Part shown: positions 16,347 through 26,815 of the stretch, piece after piece
Layout: every line of letters begins with the position of its first letter
How positions within the stretch are numbered: position 1 is the stretch's first letter
DNA from: Dokdonella sp.
Lineage (GTDB): Bacteria; Pseudomonadota; Gammaproteobacteria; Xanthomonadales; Rhodanobacteraceae
DNA: 40,579 nucleotides
Direction of reading: 5' to 3'
NCBI GenBank assembly: GCA_023228465.1
Contig: JALOBC010000026.1
Coordinates: forward strand, 1-40,579
Translations under genes and position numbers: made by a program
Notes under the pieces: generated by a model
Told to the model about the DNA's origin: nothing
Databases searched by the model: none
What the model saw: the letters and a program-made list of their open reading frames with translations, nothing else

Positions 16347-17480
16347 CTAGTAGGCATGCTTGTCGGCGGCGACCTGTTCCTCGCTGACCTTGCCGCGCAT
16401 CACGTAGAACGCCCAACTGGTGTACCAGACGATCAGGGGAATGAACACCACCGTGAAGCCCAGCATCCAGACCAGGGTCAGGCTGCTGGAGGAGGCATTC
16501 CACAGCGTCAGGCTCTGCGCCGGCACGCTGCTCGAGGGCAGCATGAACGGAAACATCGCGGCCCCGACACTGCCGATGACCCCGGTCCAGCCCAGTGCGC
16601 CCAGCCACCAGCCGAGCAGGGCGCGGCCATTGCGCAGGGCCAGCAACCCGGCCACCAGAGCCACGAACACCAGTGCCGGGAGCAGCCACAGCGCGGGGTG
16701 TGCCGAGAAATTGGCGTACCAGGCGCCGGCGGCCTGGGTGACCGTCTGTTGCAGCGGCGTCTGCGGCGTGCCGGGAGCCGGCGAGGCAACCAGGGTGTAG
16801 CCGCTGATCATCCGCAGCCACACGCCGCCCACGGCGTACAGCACCAGGGCCGCGCTGGCGCCAACCGTGGCCGCGCGCTGGGCGCGTGCGCGGATCGCGC
16901 CCTCGGCGCCGACCATGATCCGGCTTGCACCCATGTAGACCGACAGCGCCACCGACAGCAGCCCGCACAGGATTGCGAACGGGTTGAACAGGGCCAGGAA
17001 ACTGCCGGTGTAGGACGAAGTCAGCTTCCAGTCGAAATGGAACGGAACGCCCTGCAGGATGTTGCCCACGGCCGCGCCGAACACCAGCATCGGCACGCAA
17101 CCGCTGACGAACAGGGCCCAGTCCCAGATCGCGCGCCAGCGCGGCGAATCCAGGTGCCCGCGGTATTCGAAGCCGAGCGGGCGCACGATCATCGACCACA
17201 GCAGCACCAGCATCACCACGTAGAAGCCGGAAAACGCGGTGGCGTAGATCAGCGGGAAGGCAGCGAAGATGGCGCCGCCGCCGAGCACGAACCAGACCTG
17301 GTTGCCGTCCCAGTGCGGGCCGATGATATTGAGCGCCACGCGGCGCTCCATGTCGGTGCGGCCCACGTAGCGCAGGATGGTGCCCACGCCCATGTCCATG
17401 CCGACCATCACCGCAAGGCCGATCAGCAGCACGCCCAGCAGCAGCCACCAGGTGATCTGCAGGATCAGATACGTTTCCAT
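16347..17480 (-). CDS. cydB: Cytochrome bd ubiquinol oxidase subunit II
   Basis: CydB is the non-redox partner of CydA in the inner membrane. The 377-residue protein has about nine hydrophobic helices. Its N-terminal ITWWLLLGVLLIGLAVMVGMD and HWDGNQVWFVLGGGAIFAAFP segments are typical of the CydB/AppC-partner family. It starts three bases after the cydA stop, so the two are co-translated from one message, and cydX follows 27 bases downstream. Confidence 0.97.
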   Translation of the reverse strand: METYLILQITWWLLLGVLLIGLAVMVGMDMGVGTILRYVGRTDMERRVALNIIGPHWDGNQVWFVLGGGAIFAAFPLIYATAFSGFYVVMLVLLWSMIVRPLGFEYRGHLDSPRWRAIWDWALFVSGCVPMLVFGAAVGNILQGVPFHFDWKLTSSYTGSFLALFNPFAILCGLLSVALSVYMGASRIMVGAEGAIRARAQRAATVGASAALVLYAVGGVWLRMISGYTLVASPAPGTPQTPLQQTVTQAAGAWYANFSAHPALWLLPALVFVALVAGLLALRNGRALLGWWLGALGWTGVIGSVGAAMFPFMLPSSSVPAQSLTLWNASSSSLTLVWMLGFTVVFIPLIVWYTSWAFYVMRGKVSEEQVAADKHAY

Positions 17481-17483
17481 GAC

Positions 17484-19073
17484 TCAGGGTCCCCTGTTGC
17501 CGGCCGGCAGCACCGTTGCCGGCGCGTGATCCGGTGTGAAGGGTGCCTCGACATCCGGCCCGTCCGGCCCCTGGCGGATGGCGCGCACCATCAGGTACAT
17601 CTCCACCACCACGAAGATGCCGTACAGCAGCACGAAGCCCGCCAGCGAGAATGCCATGTACGCCACGCCGTGGGTCGAGGCCGACATCCAGGTCGGCAGC
17701 ATGCCGAACACCGTCCAGGGCTGGCGGCCCATCTCGGCAACCAGCCAGCCGGCCTCGTTGGCCAGGAAGGGGATCGGGATCATCCACACCGCCAGCCACA
17801 GGAACCAGCGCTGCCTTTCGACCGTGTTGCGCAACGTGTAGAGCACCGCCAGCACGAAAAACGCCAGCATCGCCAGGCCAAGGGCCACCATCACACGGAA
17901 CGACCAGAACACCAGCGCCACTGGCGGGATGGTGTCGCGCGCGGCGCGCGCGATGTCGGCCTCGGTGACATGGGCGGGATCGGCGACGTAACGCTGCACC
18001 AGGAAGCCGTAGCCCAGATCGTCCTCATGGGCGCGGAAGGTGGCCAGCGCCGCCGCGTCATCCGGGTTGGACGACAGGGCCTTGAGCGCCTGCACCGCCG
18101 GGATGCCGTTGCGGATGCGTTGCTCCGCACGCTGCTCCAGTTCATCGATGCCGGGCACGCTGCCATCCAGCGAGTGGGTCACCAGCAGCGACAGCGCATA
18201 GGGCACCTGCACCTCGCCGTAATTGGTCTGCTCGGACTGCGAGGGGAATGCCACCAGGTTGAACGGCAGTGGCCCCGGTTCGCTCTTCCACAAGGCTTCC
18301 ATCGCCGCCAGCTTGGTCGGCTGGGCCTGGCCGCCGACAAAGCCCAGCGCATCGCCGAGCGTGATCACGCCGAGCGAGGCCAGCACGCCGAACAGCGCCG
18401 CAATGCGGAACGAGCGGCGCGCCAGCTCGACATGACGGTTCCGGAGCAGATACCAGGCGCTGATGCCGCACACGAAGATCGCGCCGGTGACGTAGCCGGC
18501 GATGCTGGTGTGGACGAACTTGGCCTGGGCATCATGGCTGAAGATCAGCTCGGCGAAGCTGGACAGTTCCATGCGCATCGTCAGCGGATTGAACACTGCG
18601 CCGCTGGGCGCCTGCATGAAGCTGTTGGCAATCAGGATCCACAGCGCCGACAGGTTCGAACCCAGGGCCACCAGGTAGGTGACCGCAAGGTGTTGCCCGC
18701 GGCTCAGGCGTTCCCAGCCGAACACCATCAGGCCGACGAAGGTCGCCTCCATGAAAAACGCCATCAGTCCCTCGATGGCCAGCGGCGCACCGAAGATATC
18801 GCCGACGAAACTGGAATAGAACGACCAGTTGGTGCCGAACTGGAACTCCATGGTGAGTCCCGTGGCAACACCGAGCGCAAAATTGATCAGGAACAGCTTG
18901 CCCCAGAACTGGGTCATCTGCTTGTAGATGGGCCGGCCGGTGGTGACGTACACCGTCTCCATCGCGGCGAGGATGAACGACAGTCCCAGCGTCAGCGGTA
19001 CGAACAGGTAGTGGTACAGCGCAGTGGCCGCGAACTGCCATCTCGAAAGCAGGACAACCGTTTCGTCGATCAT
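17484..19073 (-). CDS. cydA: Cytochrome bd ubiquinol oxidase subunit I
   Basis: CydA carries the three haems and the quinol site of a terminal oxidase that reduces oxygen with high affinity and no proton pumping. The 529-residue protein has H21 (LYHYLFVPLT) at the place of the haem b595 ligand H19 of E. coli, the later His in KFVHTSIAGY for haem b558, and the GRQPW motif near residue 440. The segment between GEVQVPYALSLL and GRQPW contains a long periplasmic Q-loop, so this is the L-type bd oxidase rather than the short cyanide-insensitive type. It leads the cydABXDC set. Confidence 0.98.
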   Translation of the reverse strand: MIDETVVLLSRWQFAATALYHYLFVPLTLGLSFILAAMETVYVTTGRPIYKQMTQFWGKLFLINFALGVATGLTMEFQFGTNWSFYSSFVGDIFGAPLAIEGLMAFFMEATFVGLMVFGWERLSRGQHLAVTYLVALGSNLSALWILIANSFMQAPSGAVFNPLTMRMELSSFAELIFSHDAQAKFVHTSIAGYVTGAIFVCGISAWYLLRNRHVELARRSFRIAALFGVLASLGVITLGDALGFVGGQAQPTKLAAMEALWKSEPGPLPFNLVAFPSQSEQTNYGEVQVPYALSLLVTHSLDGSVPGIDELEQRAEQRIRNGIPAVQALKALSSNPDDAAALATFRAHEDDLGYGFLVQRYVADPAHVTEADIARAARDTIPPVALVFWSFRVMVALGLAMLAFFVLAVLYTLRNTVERQRWFLWLAVWMIPIPFLANEAGWLVAEMGRQPWTVFGMLPTWMSASTHGVAYMAFSLAGFVLLYGIFVVVEMYLMVRAIRQGPDGPDVEAPFTPDHAPATVLPAGNRGP

Positions 19074-19454
19074 GCGCCAAGCCCTCTTGCGCGCAGCGCC
19101 GATTCCCGCGCCGCATCCGAACCCTTGCGCGCCATTGTTGCACAGCGGGACGGGACCCCGGACCTGGCCGCGATGGTCGGCGCGCGCCGCCTTTCCAAGG
19201 CGTTGGCCAGCCTATCGTGCCGCGTTCCGGCCGAACCTGGATCCCGGCTGCGTCGCAGCTGAACTCGGGGATCGCGATGCCAGCAGGTCAACACCGCATC
19301 GGCGGGGAAAGCGCCGCTGCCCCGGTCGTCAATGGCGAGCGGTCTTGCGAATCAAGCCCTACGCCCACCGATCAAGGCGTTGGACTCGATCGCGGCAACG
19401 CCAAGCGCACGTCGTCTCTGCAGAGGCCTTGCACGCCATGGCTTGCGCGTGGCG
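19074..19454. other. Intergenic region between dapE and cydA
   Basis: This 381-base gap should hold the cydA promoter on the minus strand. I found no coding sequence, tRNA or convincing repeat. Two TTGAT half-sites occur on the minus strand near 19350-19375, but as direct copies, so they do not form an FNR or ANR site. No clear -35/-10 pair could be chosen. Confidence 0.6.
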
Positions 19455-20603
19455 TCAGACACGCGCCTGGTCGGCGCCGGCCAGCACGCGGCGGGCCACG
19501 TCGAGATAGATCCGGGGCAGACGTGCCAGATCATCGAGCGCCACGCATTCGTCGACCTTGTGGATGGTCGCGTTGATCGGCCCGAACTCCACCACCTCGG
19601 CACCGAGCGGGGCGATGAAGCGTCCGTCCGAGGTGCCACCGCCCGTGCTCTGCTCGGGCTGCAGGCCACAGTGTTCGCCGATGGCCGCAACCACTGCAGC
19701 GCGCAGCGGACCGGGGCCGGTGGCGAAGGGCTCGCCCGAGAGCCACCAGTCGAGCGTGTAATCGAGATCGTGGCCGCGCAGGATGACCTCGGTACGCTCG
19801 CGCAGGGAGGCCGCCGTGCTCGCGGTGCCGTAGCGGAAGTTGAAGACCGCGCGCAATTCGCCCGGAATCACGTTGTCGGCGCCGGTGCCGGCACCGAGGT
19901 TCGAGACCTGGAACGAGGTCGGCGGAAACGCCTGGTTGCCGTCGTCCCAGTGCGTCGCGGCCAGTTCGGCCAGTGCCGGCGCGAAGGCATGCACCGGATT
20001 CAGCGCCTGGTCGGGATAGGCCACATGTCCCTGCACGCCGTGCACCGTCAGGCGCCCGGTGAGCGATCCGCGCCGGCCCACGCGGATCAGGTCGCCCAGG
20101 CGCGCCTTCGAGGAAGGCTCGCCGACCAGGCAGGCATCGATGCGCTGGCCGCGTTCGCCAAATAGCCGCGCCACCCGGCGCACACCGTCGATGGCCTCGC
20201 CCTCCTCGTCGGAAGTCAGCAGCAGGGCGAGCGTACCGGCATGATCGGCATGCGCGCGCACGAATTCTTTCAGCGCGACCACCATCGCCGCCACGCCGGA
20301 TTTCATGTCCGCGGCGCCGCGGCCATACAGGTGTCCATCGCGCAGCGTCGGCTCGAACGGCGGCGTCGTCCAGGCCGCCGGTGGTCCGGCCGGCACCACG
20401 TCGGTGTGGCCGAGGAACACCAGCACGGGACTGCCCTGCCCGTGCGTGGCCCAGAGGTTGTCCACGGCGCCGAAGCGCAGCTGTTCGATGCTGAACCCGG
20501 CAGCGGCGAGGCGGGCCCCGATCAGCGCCTGGCAGCCGGCATCATCCGGCGTCAGCGAACGGCGGCGGATGAGTTCGCAGGTGAGGTCGAGCACGGCAGA
20601 CAT
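19455..20603 (-). CDS. dapE: Succinyl-diaminopimelate desuccinylase
   Basis: DapE removes succinate from N-succinyl-LL-diaminopimelate in lysine and peptidoglycan precursor synthesis; dapD, two steps earlier, is close by. The 382-residue M20 metallopeptidase-fold protein has H66 and D68 (GHTDVVPAG), D99 ([10 protein letters not shown]) and the catalytic pair E133/E134 (SDEEGEA). GGGTSDGRF and the final His (NATIHKVDE) complete the two-zinc site. M at 20603 (MSAVLDL) is chosen; an ATG two codons upstream is equally possible. Confidence 0.97.
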   Translation of the reverse strand: MSAVLDLTCELIRRRSLTPDDAGCQALIGARLAAAGFSIEQLRFGAVDNLWATHGQGSPVLVFLGHTDVVPAGPPAAWTTPPFEPTLRDGHLYGRGAADMKSGVAAMVVALKEFVRAHADHAGTLALLLTSDEEGEAIDGVRRVARLFGERGQRIDACLVGEPSSKARLGDLIRVGRRGSLTGRLTVHGVQGHVAYPDQALNPVHAFAPALAELAATHWDDGNQAFPPTSFQVSNLGAGTGADNVIPGELRAVFNFRYGTASTAASLRERTEVILRGHDLDYTLDWWLSGEPFATGPGPLRAAVVAAIGEHCGLQPEQSTGGGTSDGRFIAPLGAEVVEFGPINATIHKVDECVALDDLARLPRIYLDVARRVLAGADQARV

Positions 20604-20653
20604 GGCCATCCAGGTATGCGCAGGACGCTCATCTTGCCGCAAACCGCCGCGCC

Positions 20654-21769
20654 TCACCCGGTCAGCGCCACACCCAGCAGGTGGCCGATGCCGAAGGTGA
20701 CCGCGATGGCCGCGGCGGTGATGACGAACTGGCGCGCGATCGAGAACAGCACGCCGCGGCCGGTGACCAGCGCGGTGCCGGTACCGATGATGGCCAGGCC
20801 CACGCCGGTGGCGACCAGGCTGCCGGCGAACGCAGTCTTGCCGCTGAAAGCCAGGTAGGGCGCCACCGGGAACAGTGCGCCGAAGGCAAACAGGCAGAAC
20901 GAGGAAATTGCCGCGCCCCACGCCGAGCCGCCGAGTTCCTGCGGATCGATGCCCAGATCCTCGCGCACCAGCGCATCCAGCGTGGCGCGCGGGGACTCGG
21001 TGAGGTGTTCGGCCAGGTGCTCGGCTTCCTCGTCCTCGAAGCCGCGCTCGCGGTAGATGCCGGCGATGCGCCGGCGTCCGTCCTCGGGCGCGACCGCCAG
21101 GCGCTCGGCATGCTCGGTGATCTGCGCCTGGTAGAACTCGCGCGAGGTGTTGACGCTCAGCCATTCGCCCAGCGCCATCGAACAGGCGCCGGCGACGAGA
21201 CCGGCCAGGCCGGCCAGCACGATGGTAGGCTCGCCCGCCGCGGCGCCCGCCATGCCCATCACCAGGCTGGCGTTGGACACCAGGCCATCGTTCGCGCCGA
21301 GCACCGCGGCGCGCAGGGTATTGCCACTGCCCGCGCGATGGCGGTGCGGTACCGGCGTGCGCGTCGGCAGAGGGAAGTGATCGCGGTGGGCGACCCGGTC
21401 CACGGGCGTGGCGGCAAAATCGGCATGCTCGAGCCGCACCACGGTCGGCATCACGAACTCGGTACCGAACAGGCGCGCCAGGGTCGCCAGCACGCGCACG
21501 CGCAGGCCCACGCGCAGCGGCGGCACCGGCAGTTCCGCGTCACGCAGGCGCGCTTCCCAGAAGGCCGCATTGGCCGCCTCGCCCTCGGCGATGCGCCGGT
21601 AGGCCCGCGCCAGGCGCGGATCGCGCGCCAGCTCGGCCAGCCGGCCGTAAAGCACGGCGTTGTCGCGCTCGATGCGCAGGTTGCTGTGGCAGCGGCAGGC
21701 CGCCTGCTCGTTCAGCGCCGGCCGGTGCGCGCGGCTGGCCTTACCAGTGGGCGCGCCACCCTGCTTCAT
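20654..21769 (-). CDS. Ferritin-like/VIT family iron transporter (MbfA type)
   Basis: The C-terminal two thirds form a VIT1/CCC1 membrane domain ([23 protein letters not shown] onward, about five helices). The cytoplasmic [12 protein letters not shown] segment is typical of the metal-binding loop. The N-terminal 30-80 region resembles the rubrerythrin-like domain of MbfA, which exports iron and protects from peroxide in other bacteria. Glutamates E34, E62, E64 and E72 are present, but the ExxH motif reads E64-A-A-N67, so the usual His is missing. The gene overlaps the preceding ArsC-like gene by four bases (ATGA). Substrate (Fe or Mn) is inferred from the family. Confidence 0.85.
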   Translation of the reverse strand: MKQGGAPTGKASRAHRPALNEQAACRCHSNLRIERDNAVLYGRLAELARDPRLARAYRRIAEGEAANAAFWEARLRDAELPVPPLRVGLRVRVLATLARLFGTEFVMPTVVRLEHADFAATPVDRVAHRDHFPLPTRTPVPHRHRAGSGNTLRAAVLGANDGLVSNASLVMGMAGAAAGEPTIVLAGLAGLVAGACSMALGEWLSVNTSREFYQAQITEHAERLAVAPEDGRRRIAGIYRERGFEDEEAEHLAEHLTESPRATLDALVREDLGIDPQELGGSAWGAAISSFCLFAFGALFPVAPYLAFSGKTAFAGSLVATGVGLAIIGTGTALVTGRGVLFSIARQFVITAAAIAVTFGIGHLLGVALTG

Positions 21770-22119
21770 CGCCCGAAGCGCCGCTTGAAGGCATTGTCGC
21801 TGAAGCCCACCGACACTTCGCCGTCATCGGTCACCAGCACCGGGCGGCGGATCAAGGCCGGATATTCCTTGAGCAGCAGCAGCCATTCGGCATCCGAAGC
21901 GGGATTCCTGCGCTGCGGCAGGAGATTGCGCCAGGTGGTGGACGACTTGTTGACCAGCTTCTCCCAGCCGCCCAGACGCCCGGCCCAAGCCTTCAAGGTG
22001 TCCGCCGCCACCGGCTGGGCGCGGTAATCGACGAAGGTGTGCGCGACATCGAAGCGCGCCAGCCAGTTGCGCGCCTTGCGGCAGGTATCACAGGTGGGGA
22101 GGCCGTAGAGGATGGTCAT
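21766..22119 (-). CDS. ArsC/Spx family protein (YffB-like)
   Basis: The 117-residue thioredoxin-fold protein starts MTILYGLPTCDTCRKARNWL, with C10 and C13 forming the CxxC site. The SSTTWRNLLP and PVLVTDDGEVSVGFSDNAF segments are typical of the YffB/Spx/MgsR branch of the ArsC family. True arsenate reduction is not established for this branch, which includes RNA-polymerase-binding regulators and uncharacterised reductases. It lies between dapD and the VIT gene, and in related genomes it sits near dapD/dapE. The start 14 codons inside the longer frame matches the family. Confidence 0.88.
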   Translation of the reverse strand: MTILYGLPTCDTCRKARNWLARFDVAHTFVDYRAQPVAADTLKAWAGRLGGWEKLVNKSSTTWRNLLPQRRNPASDAEWLLLLKEYPALIRRPVLVTDDGEVSVGFSDNAFKRRFGR

Positions 22120-22281
22120 GGCTTGGAGAGCTGGGAACGAAGAATGCGAACGGGAATCCATCGGTGGAGAATGTACCGCGCCACGGCAGCGTCGCGGGCG
22201 CAGTCCCGAGCCACGACCAGGTCACGGCGCGCGCCGGTCATCGGAACGACGCTGCGATGCCGGAGCAAGTCACCGCGGAAC

Positions 22282-23097
22282 CTACTCCCGCAACAACTCA
22301 TTGATGGAAGTCTTCGCGCGTGTCTTCGCATCCACCTGCTTGACGATCACCGCCGCATACAGGCTGTGGCTGGCGTCGGCGGCGGGCAGTGCGCCGGCGA
22401 CGACCACGCTGCCGGGCGGTACGTGCCCGTAGCTGACTGCGCCGCTGGCGCGGTCGTAGATCTTCGTCGATTGGCCAAGGAACACGCCCATGCCGATCAC
22501 GCTGCCCTGGCCGACGATGACGCCCTCGACCACTTCCGAGCGCGCGCCGATGAAGCAGTCGTCCTCGATGATGGTGGGGTTGGCCTGCAGGGGTTCGAGC
22601 ACACCGCCGATACCGACCCCGCCGGAAAGGTGCACGTTGGCGCCGATCTGCGCACAGGAACCGACCGTGGCCCAGGTATCGACCATGCTGCCGGCGCCGA
22701 CGCGCGCGCCGATGTTGATGTAGCTCGGCATCAGCACCGCGTCATTTGCCACGTGCGCACCGCGACGCACCAGGGCCCCGGGCACCACGCGCGCGCCGGT
22801 GGCGCGGAAAGTTTCTTCATCGGCACCGACGAAACGCAGCGGCACCTTGTCGAAGGCGGCCATGGGGCCGCCATCCATGAGGCGGTTCGGATGCAGGCGG
22901 AAGTACAGCAGCACCGCCTTCTTCAGCCACTGGTGGGTGCGCCAGCCACCCGCGCCATCAGGCTCGGCAATGCGCAGGGCACCGGCTTCCAGGGCATCGA
23001 GCACCTCGTCAACCGCCGGGCGCAGGGTCGCGATGTCGTGGTCGGAGAGGGCGGCGCGACGCGTCCAGGCGTCGTCGATCAGGTCTTCAATCGGCAT
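22282..23097 (-). CDS. dapD: Tetrahydrodipicolinate N-succinyltransferase
   Basis: DapD transfers succinate from succinyl-CoA to tetrahydrodipicolinate, committing it to the succinylase branch of lysine/DAP synthesis completed by DapE. The 271-residue protein has a helical N-terminal domain, then a left-handed beta-helix of hexapeptide repeats ([21 protein letters not shown] and [21 protein letters not shown]). [13 protein letters not shown] holds the substrate loop. It overlaps the end of glnD by 11 bases, so translation is probably coupled to the nitrogen sensor. The 160-base gap after it holds no feature I can identify. Confidence 0.97.
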   Translation of the reverse strand: MPIEDLIDDAWTRRAALSDHDIATLRPAVDEVLDALEAGALRIAEPDGAGGWRTHQWLKKAVLLYFRLHPNRLMDGGPMAAFDKVPLRFVGADEETFRATGARVVPGALVRRGAHVANDAVLMPSYINIGARVGAGSMVDTWATVGSCAQIGANVHLSGGVGIGGVLEPLQANPTIIEDDCFIGARSEVVEGVIVGQGSVIGMGVFLGQSTKIYDRASGAVSYGHVPPGSVVVAGALPAADASHSLYAAVIVKQVDAKTRAKTSINELLRE

Positions 23098-25762
23098 GCG
23101 GAACCTCGCGGGTCACGGGGCTGGCGCCCAGGCGGCGCAACAGGACGGCGCGCACGCGCGCCTGTGCGTCGGCATCCAGCGGAGCGTCATTCTCGTCACT
23201 CACGATGAAAAAGTCCTCCGCCCGCTCGCCGAAGGTCGCGATGCGGGCATCGTGCACGCGCACGCGCGCCTCGCGCAGCGCCAAGGCGACCTCGGCCAGC
23301 AGGCCCGGACGATCGCTGCAGACCAGGGCCAGCTGGGTGCGGCCCTGCACCTCGGCAAAGGCGAGCTGCGGCGCACGCTGGAAATGACGCTGGCGGCGCG
23401 AGAGATTGCGGCGGGCAATGCGCGGGCTGGGATCGCGCGCGCCCAGCACGCGCTGCAGGGCCGCTTCCAGCGATGCTGCACGCGCCGCGTCGATCGGGGC
23501 CTGGGTTTCCGCATCGAGCAGGTCGAAGGTGTCGAACACCTGGCGTTCCGGCGTCACGAACAGGCGCGCCACCAGGACGTTGCAGCCAAAGCGGTCGAGG
23601 GTGGCGGCGATGGCGGCAAACAGGCCATCGCGGTCGGGCGCGCAGATGAACAGTTCGCTGCTGCCGCCGCGCAGCGATTGCGCACGCACCGCCACCACCG
23701 CCCGGGTTCCGGCGCGGGCAACGACCGCTGCCTGCCAGGCAATGCGGGCCGGCTTGTGGCGCAGGAAACTGCCGCGCGGAAAGCGTGCCAGCAGGCCGAC
23801 CGCGCGATCGCGGCCGTAGCCCTCGGCGACGAGCAGGGCGAGCGTTTCGGCGCGACACTGCTCGATGCGTGCCTCGGCCTGCGGCGGTCGGCCGAGGCCG
23901 GCGCGCAGCATGTAGCGCGTGGCGGTGTGCAGGTCGGCCAGCAACCGCGCCTTCCAGCCATTCCAGAGCTTGGGGTGGGTGCCGGCGATGTCGGCGATGG
24001 TCAGGAGATAAAGGTAATCGAGCCGCTCGCGGTCACCGACCTGCACGGCGAAGCGATGCACCACCTCGGGGTCGGCGATGTCCTGGCGCTGCGCGGTGAC
24101 GCTCATCAGCAGATGCCAGCGCACCAGCCAGGCGACCAGTTCGGTGTCGCCTTCCGGCAGGCCCAGGCGCGCTCCGAACGCGCGCGCCTCCGCCTCGCCC
24201 AGGGTGGCGTGGTCGCCTCCGCGCCCCTTGGCGATATCGTGGAACAGCGCCGCGAGCAGCAGCAGCTCGGGCTTGTCGAGTGCCGCGAGGATCGGGCCGG
24301 CGAGCGGGAATTCGCCGCTCGCCGCCGGATCGGCGAAGCGCGCGACGTTGCGCAACACGCGCATCGTGTGCTCGTCCACCGTGTAGGCATGGAAGAGGTC
24401 GTACTGCATGCGCCCGACCACGCGCCGGAAGGGCGGCAGCAATGCCGCCAGCACCCCATGCCGGTTCATGCGCACCAGCGCCTCGACCGCCGGCGTGCCG
24501 CGGCGCAGCAGGTCGAGGAAGGCGGCCAGCGCATGCGGGTCGGTCACGAAGGCTTCGTCGTGACGGGCCAGCGCCTGCTGCACCAGGCGCATGGTCTGCG
24601 CCGACAGGCCACGCAATTCGGGGTGTTCGAGCTGCACCCGGAACACGTCGATCATGGCGCGCGGGCGGCGCAGGAACAGGTCGGGCGAGCGCGTCTCGAT
24701 GCGCAGGCCAAGGGCCACGAAATCACGATCCAGCACGCGTGGCGCCGATGCCGGCGGCTCGAGCAGCTCGGTCAGGCGCTCGATGCATTGCACGCCGAGC
24801 CGTTCGGCCACCGTCGCGGCACGGTAATAGCCCTGCATGAACTGCTCGACGGCGAGATTGCCGGCATGTTCGTCGCGATAGCCCAGTTCCGCCGCGAGGC
24901 GTCGCTGGTGATCGAACAGCAGACGCTCCTCGGCACGCCCGGCGACCAGGTGCAGGGCGAAGCGGTAGCGCACCAGCAGCGCCTCGGAGCGTTCCAGCGC
25001 GGCATGCTCGGTGGGGTCGATGAGGTCGCATGCGGCCATCGCCGCGAAGTCCGCGGCGCCGGCGATGCGGCGACCGAGCCAGCGCATGAGATCCAGGGTG
25101 CGCAGTCCGCCCGGGCCCTCCTTCAGATTCGGTTCGAGGTTGTAGGCCGTGTCGCCGAAACGTGCGTGGCGCGCCGCCTGCTCGGCGCATTTGGCGGCGA
25201 GGAAGGCCTGCGCCGGCCACAGTGCCGGATCGCCGACGAGGCCGGTCAGCGCGTCGGCCAGCGCCGTCCCACCGGCGAGGCGTCGCGCATCGAGCAGGCT
25301 GGTGAAGACGCTGACGTCGGCCGCGGCGATCTCGCGGCATTGGGACGGGGTACGCACGGCATGTCCGGGCTGCAGGCCGATGTCCCACAGGCAGGCGAGG
25401 AAGGCCTCGATGGCACGCGCCTGGTGCGCCAGCGAAGCGGCTTCGCCCAGGATGAGCAGGTCCACGTCCGAATGCGGAAACAGCAGGCCGCGGCCGAAGC
25501 CACCGATCGCGAACAGGGCGCTGTCCGCCGCGTCGCCGATGCAGGCCTGCCAGACGTGGCGGAGCACCCCTTCGACGGCTTGCGCGCGCACGCGCACCAG
25601 GGCGGTCGCCTCGGCTCCGGCATGAAATGCGCCCGCCAGGCTGCGGTCGGCATCGTTGAGCACCTGACGCAAGGCGCGCCGCGCCTCGGCCGAAACCCCG
25701 CTGCGCGGCATCGCTGCAGGCAGGCGCGGCAGGGTGGGAAGCATGGACACGGCGGAGGGCAT
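23087..25762 (-). CDS. glnD: [Protein-PII] uridylyltransferase/uridylyl-removing enzyme
   Basis: GlnD senses glutamine and modifies PII proteins, controlling nitrogen assimilation. The domains are in the usual order. The nucleotidyltransferase motif [19 protein letters not shown] lies near the N-terminus, the HD domain contains [18 protein letters not shown], and two C-terminal ACT domains ([19 protein letters not shown] and [17 protein letters not shown]) bind glutamine. The start is uncertain: ATG codons at 25786, 25762 and 25744 are all in frame and none has a strong ribosome binding site. The middle one gives 891 residues, in the family range. The gene overlaps dapD. Confidence 0.97.
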   Translation of the reverse strand: MPSAVSMLPTLPRLPAAMPRSGVSAEARRALRQVLNDADRSLAGAFHAGAEATALVRVRAQAVEGVLRHVWQACIGDAADSALFAIGGFGRGLLFPHSDVDLLILGEAASLAHQARAIEAFLACLWDIGLQPGHAVRTPSQCREIAAADVSVFTSLLDARRLAGGTALADALTGLVGDPALWPAQAFLAAKCAEQAARHARFGDTAYNLEPNLKEGPGGLRTLDLMRWLGRRIAGAADFAAMAACDLIDPTEHAALERSEALLVRYRFALHLVAGRAEERLLFDHQRRLAAELGYRDEHAGNLAVEQFMQGYYRAATVAERLGVQCIERLTELLEPPASAPRVLDRDFVALGLRIETRSPDLFLRRPRAMIDVFRVQLEHPELRGLSAQTMRLVQQALARHDEAFVTDPHALAAFLDLLRRGTPAVEALVRMNRHGVLAALLPPFRRVVGRMQYDLFHAYTVDEHTMRVLRNVARFADPAASGEFPLAGPILAALDKPELLLLAALFHDIAKGRGGDHATLGEAEARAFGARLGLPEGDTELVAWLVRWHLLMSVTAQRQDIADPEVVHRFAVQVGDRERLDYLYLLTIADIAGTHPKLWNGWKARLLADLHTATRYMLRAGLGRPPQAEARIEQCRAETLALLVAEGYGRDRAVGLLARFPRGSFLRHKPARIAWQAAVVARAGTRAVVAVRAQSLRGGSSELFICAPDRDGLFAAIAATLDRFGCNVLVARLFVTPERQVFDTFDLLDAETQAPIDAARAASLEAALQRVLGARDPSPRIARRNLSRRQRHFQRAPQLAFAEVQGRTQLALVCSDRPGLLAEVALALREARVRVHDARIATFGERAEDFFIVSDENDAPLDADAQARVRAVLLRRLGASPVTREVPHAD

Positions 25763-25928
25763 GCAGTGGATGGACGCGCCTGGCATGGGAAATGTCAACC
25801 CGCAGCGCACCCGTCGGTGGCCTGCGGCCGCTCTTCCCTCCGATCCCGCGCCTGCCGCGGCCGCACAGGGTGACGCGACCCGCGCCATCCCCTGGCCGTC
25901 GCCGGGAACGATGTGCGCGGCGTCTTCA

Positions 25929-25951
25929 CGGGATGCCACGTCGGCATCCCG
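25929..25951. terminator. Perfect 9-bp hairpin after map
   Basis: CGGGATGCC (25929-25937) and GGCATCCCG (25943-25951) pair perfectly around ACGTC, nine bases beyond the map stop codon and upstream of glnD. No T-run follows on the minus strand. It may end or protect the map message, or partly insulate glnD. The rest of the 198-base map-glnD gap shows nothing distinctive. Confidence 0.5.
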
Positions 25952-25960
25952 ACCGGCGCC

Positions 25961-26728
25961 TCAGGCCGCCCTGGGCCAGGGGGTCAGGATCTCGTAGCCA
26001 TCGTCGGTCACCGCAAGGGTGTGCTCCCACTGCGCCGATAGTGAATGATCCTTGGTGACCACCGTCCAGCCATCCGGCAACTGCCGCGTGTGCTGCTTGC
26101 CGGCGTTGACCATCGGCTCGACGGTGAAGGTCATGCCCTTGCGCAACCTGAGGCCGGCGCCGGGCTGGCCGTAATGCAGCACCTGCGGATCCTCGTGGTA
26201 CACGCGGCCGATGCCGTGCCCGCAATACTCGCGCACCACCGAATAGCCGCGCGCCTCGACGTGGCTCTGGATGGCATGACCGATGTCGCCCAGGGTCGCC
26301 CCCGGGCGCACCTGGCCGATGCCGAGCATCATCGCCTCGAAGGTCGTCTCCACCAGGCGCCGCGCCAGGACGGACGGTTCGCCAACGAAGTACATGCGGC
26401 TGGTGTCACCGTGCCAGCCATCCTTGATGACGGTCACGTCGATGTTGAGGATGTCGCCATCCTTGAGGATCTTGCCCGGCGTGGGAATGCCATGGCAGAT
26501 GACGTGGTTGACCGAGGTGCACAGGGTCTTGGGGAAGCCCTTGTAGCCGACATTGGCGGGAATCGCACCCTGCACCTCGGTGATGTGCCGATAGGCGATG
26601 CGATCCAGTTCTTCGGTGCTGATGCCCGGGCGCACGTGCGCCGCGAGGAGTTCCAGCACCTCGGCGGCCAGGCGCCCGGCAACGCGCATCTTCTCGATTT
26701 CTTCGGGGGTCTTGACGGTGACGGACAT
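25961..26728 (-). CDS. map: Methionine aminopeptidase, type I
   Basis: Map removes the initiator methionine from new proteins. The 255-residue enzyme has H79 (ICHG) and the five metal ligands D97, D108, H171, E204 and E235 at the same numbers as the E. coli enzyme family. The start MSVTVKTPEEIEKMRVAG matches the family; the upstream open frame crosses the rpsB promoter region and is not used. map and rpsB are divergent from a shared control region, a common arrangement in gammaproteobacteria. Confidence 0.98.
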   Translation of the reverse strand: MSVTVKTPEEIEKMRVAGRLAAEVLELLAAHVRPGISTEELDRIAYRHITEVQGAIPANVGYKGFPKTLCTSVNHVICHGIPTPGKILKDGDILNIDVTVIKDGWHGDTSRMYFVGEPSVLARRLVETTFEAMMLGIGQVRPGATLGDIGHAIQSHVEARGYSVVREYCGHGIGRVYHEDPQVLHYGQPGAGLRLRKGMTFTVEPMVNAGKQHTRQLPDGWTVVTKDHSLSAQWEHTLAVTDDGYEILTPWPRAA

Positions 26729-26779
26729 GGTTCCTCGCGAATGACGGACTGGCCGGCATGGCGCCCGGCCAACGGCGTA

Positions 26780-26809
26780 TTGTGACGGCGTGGCGCACCG
26801 GGTTACAAT
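26780..26809 (+). promoter_or_regulatory. rpsB-tsf promoter
   Basis: TTGTGA (26780-26785) and TACAAT (26804-26809) are 18 bases apart, a good sigma-70-type pair. Transcription would start near 26816, giving a leader of about 270 bases before rpsB. The leftward map gene starts at 26728, so the promoters of the two genes lie close together. Confidence 0.65.
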
Positions 26810-26815
26810 TCCGCC

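Noticed and set aside
16341-19262. A 973-codon open frame on the plus strand across cydB and cydA
   Set aside because: It is antisense to two clear membrane-protein genes, is rich in His/Gln/Arg as expected for a GC-rich shadow frame, and matches no family I recognise.
19340-19380. FNR/ANR binding site controlling cydA
   Set aside because: The two TTGAT half-sites on the minus strand are direct rather than inverted copies and 18 bases apart, so they do not form the TTGATnnnnATCAA dyad.
22799-25873. A 1024-codon plus-strand open frame opposite glnD
   Set aside because: Antisense shadow of glnD; composition is driven by the codon bias of the real gene, with no start signal or recognisable domain.
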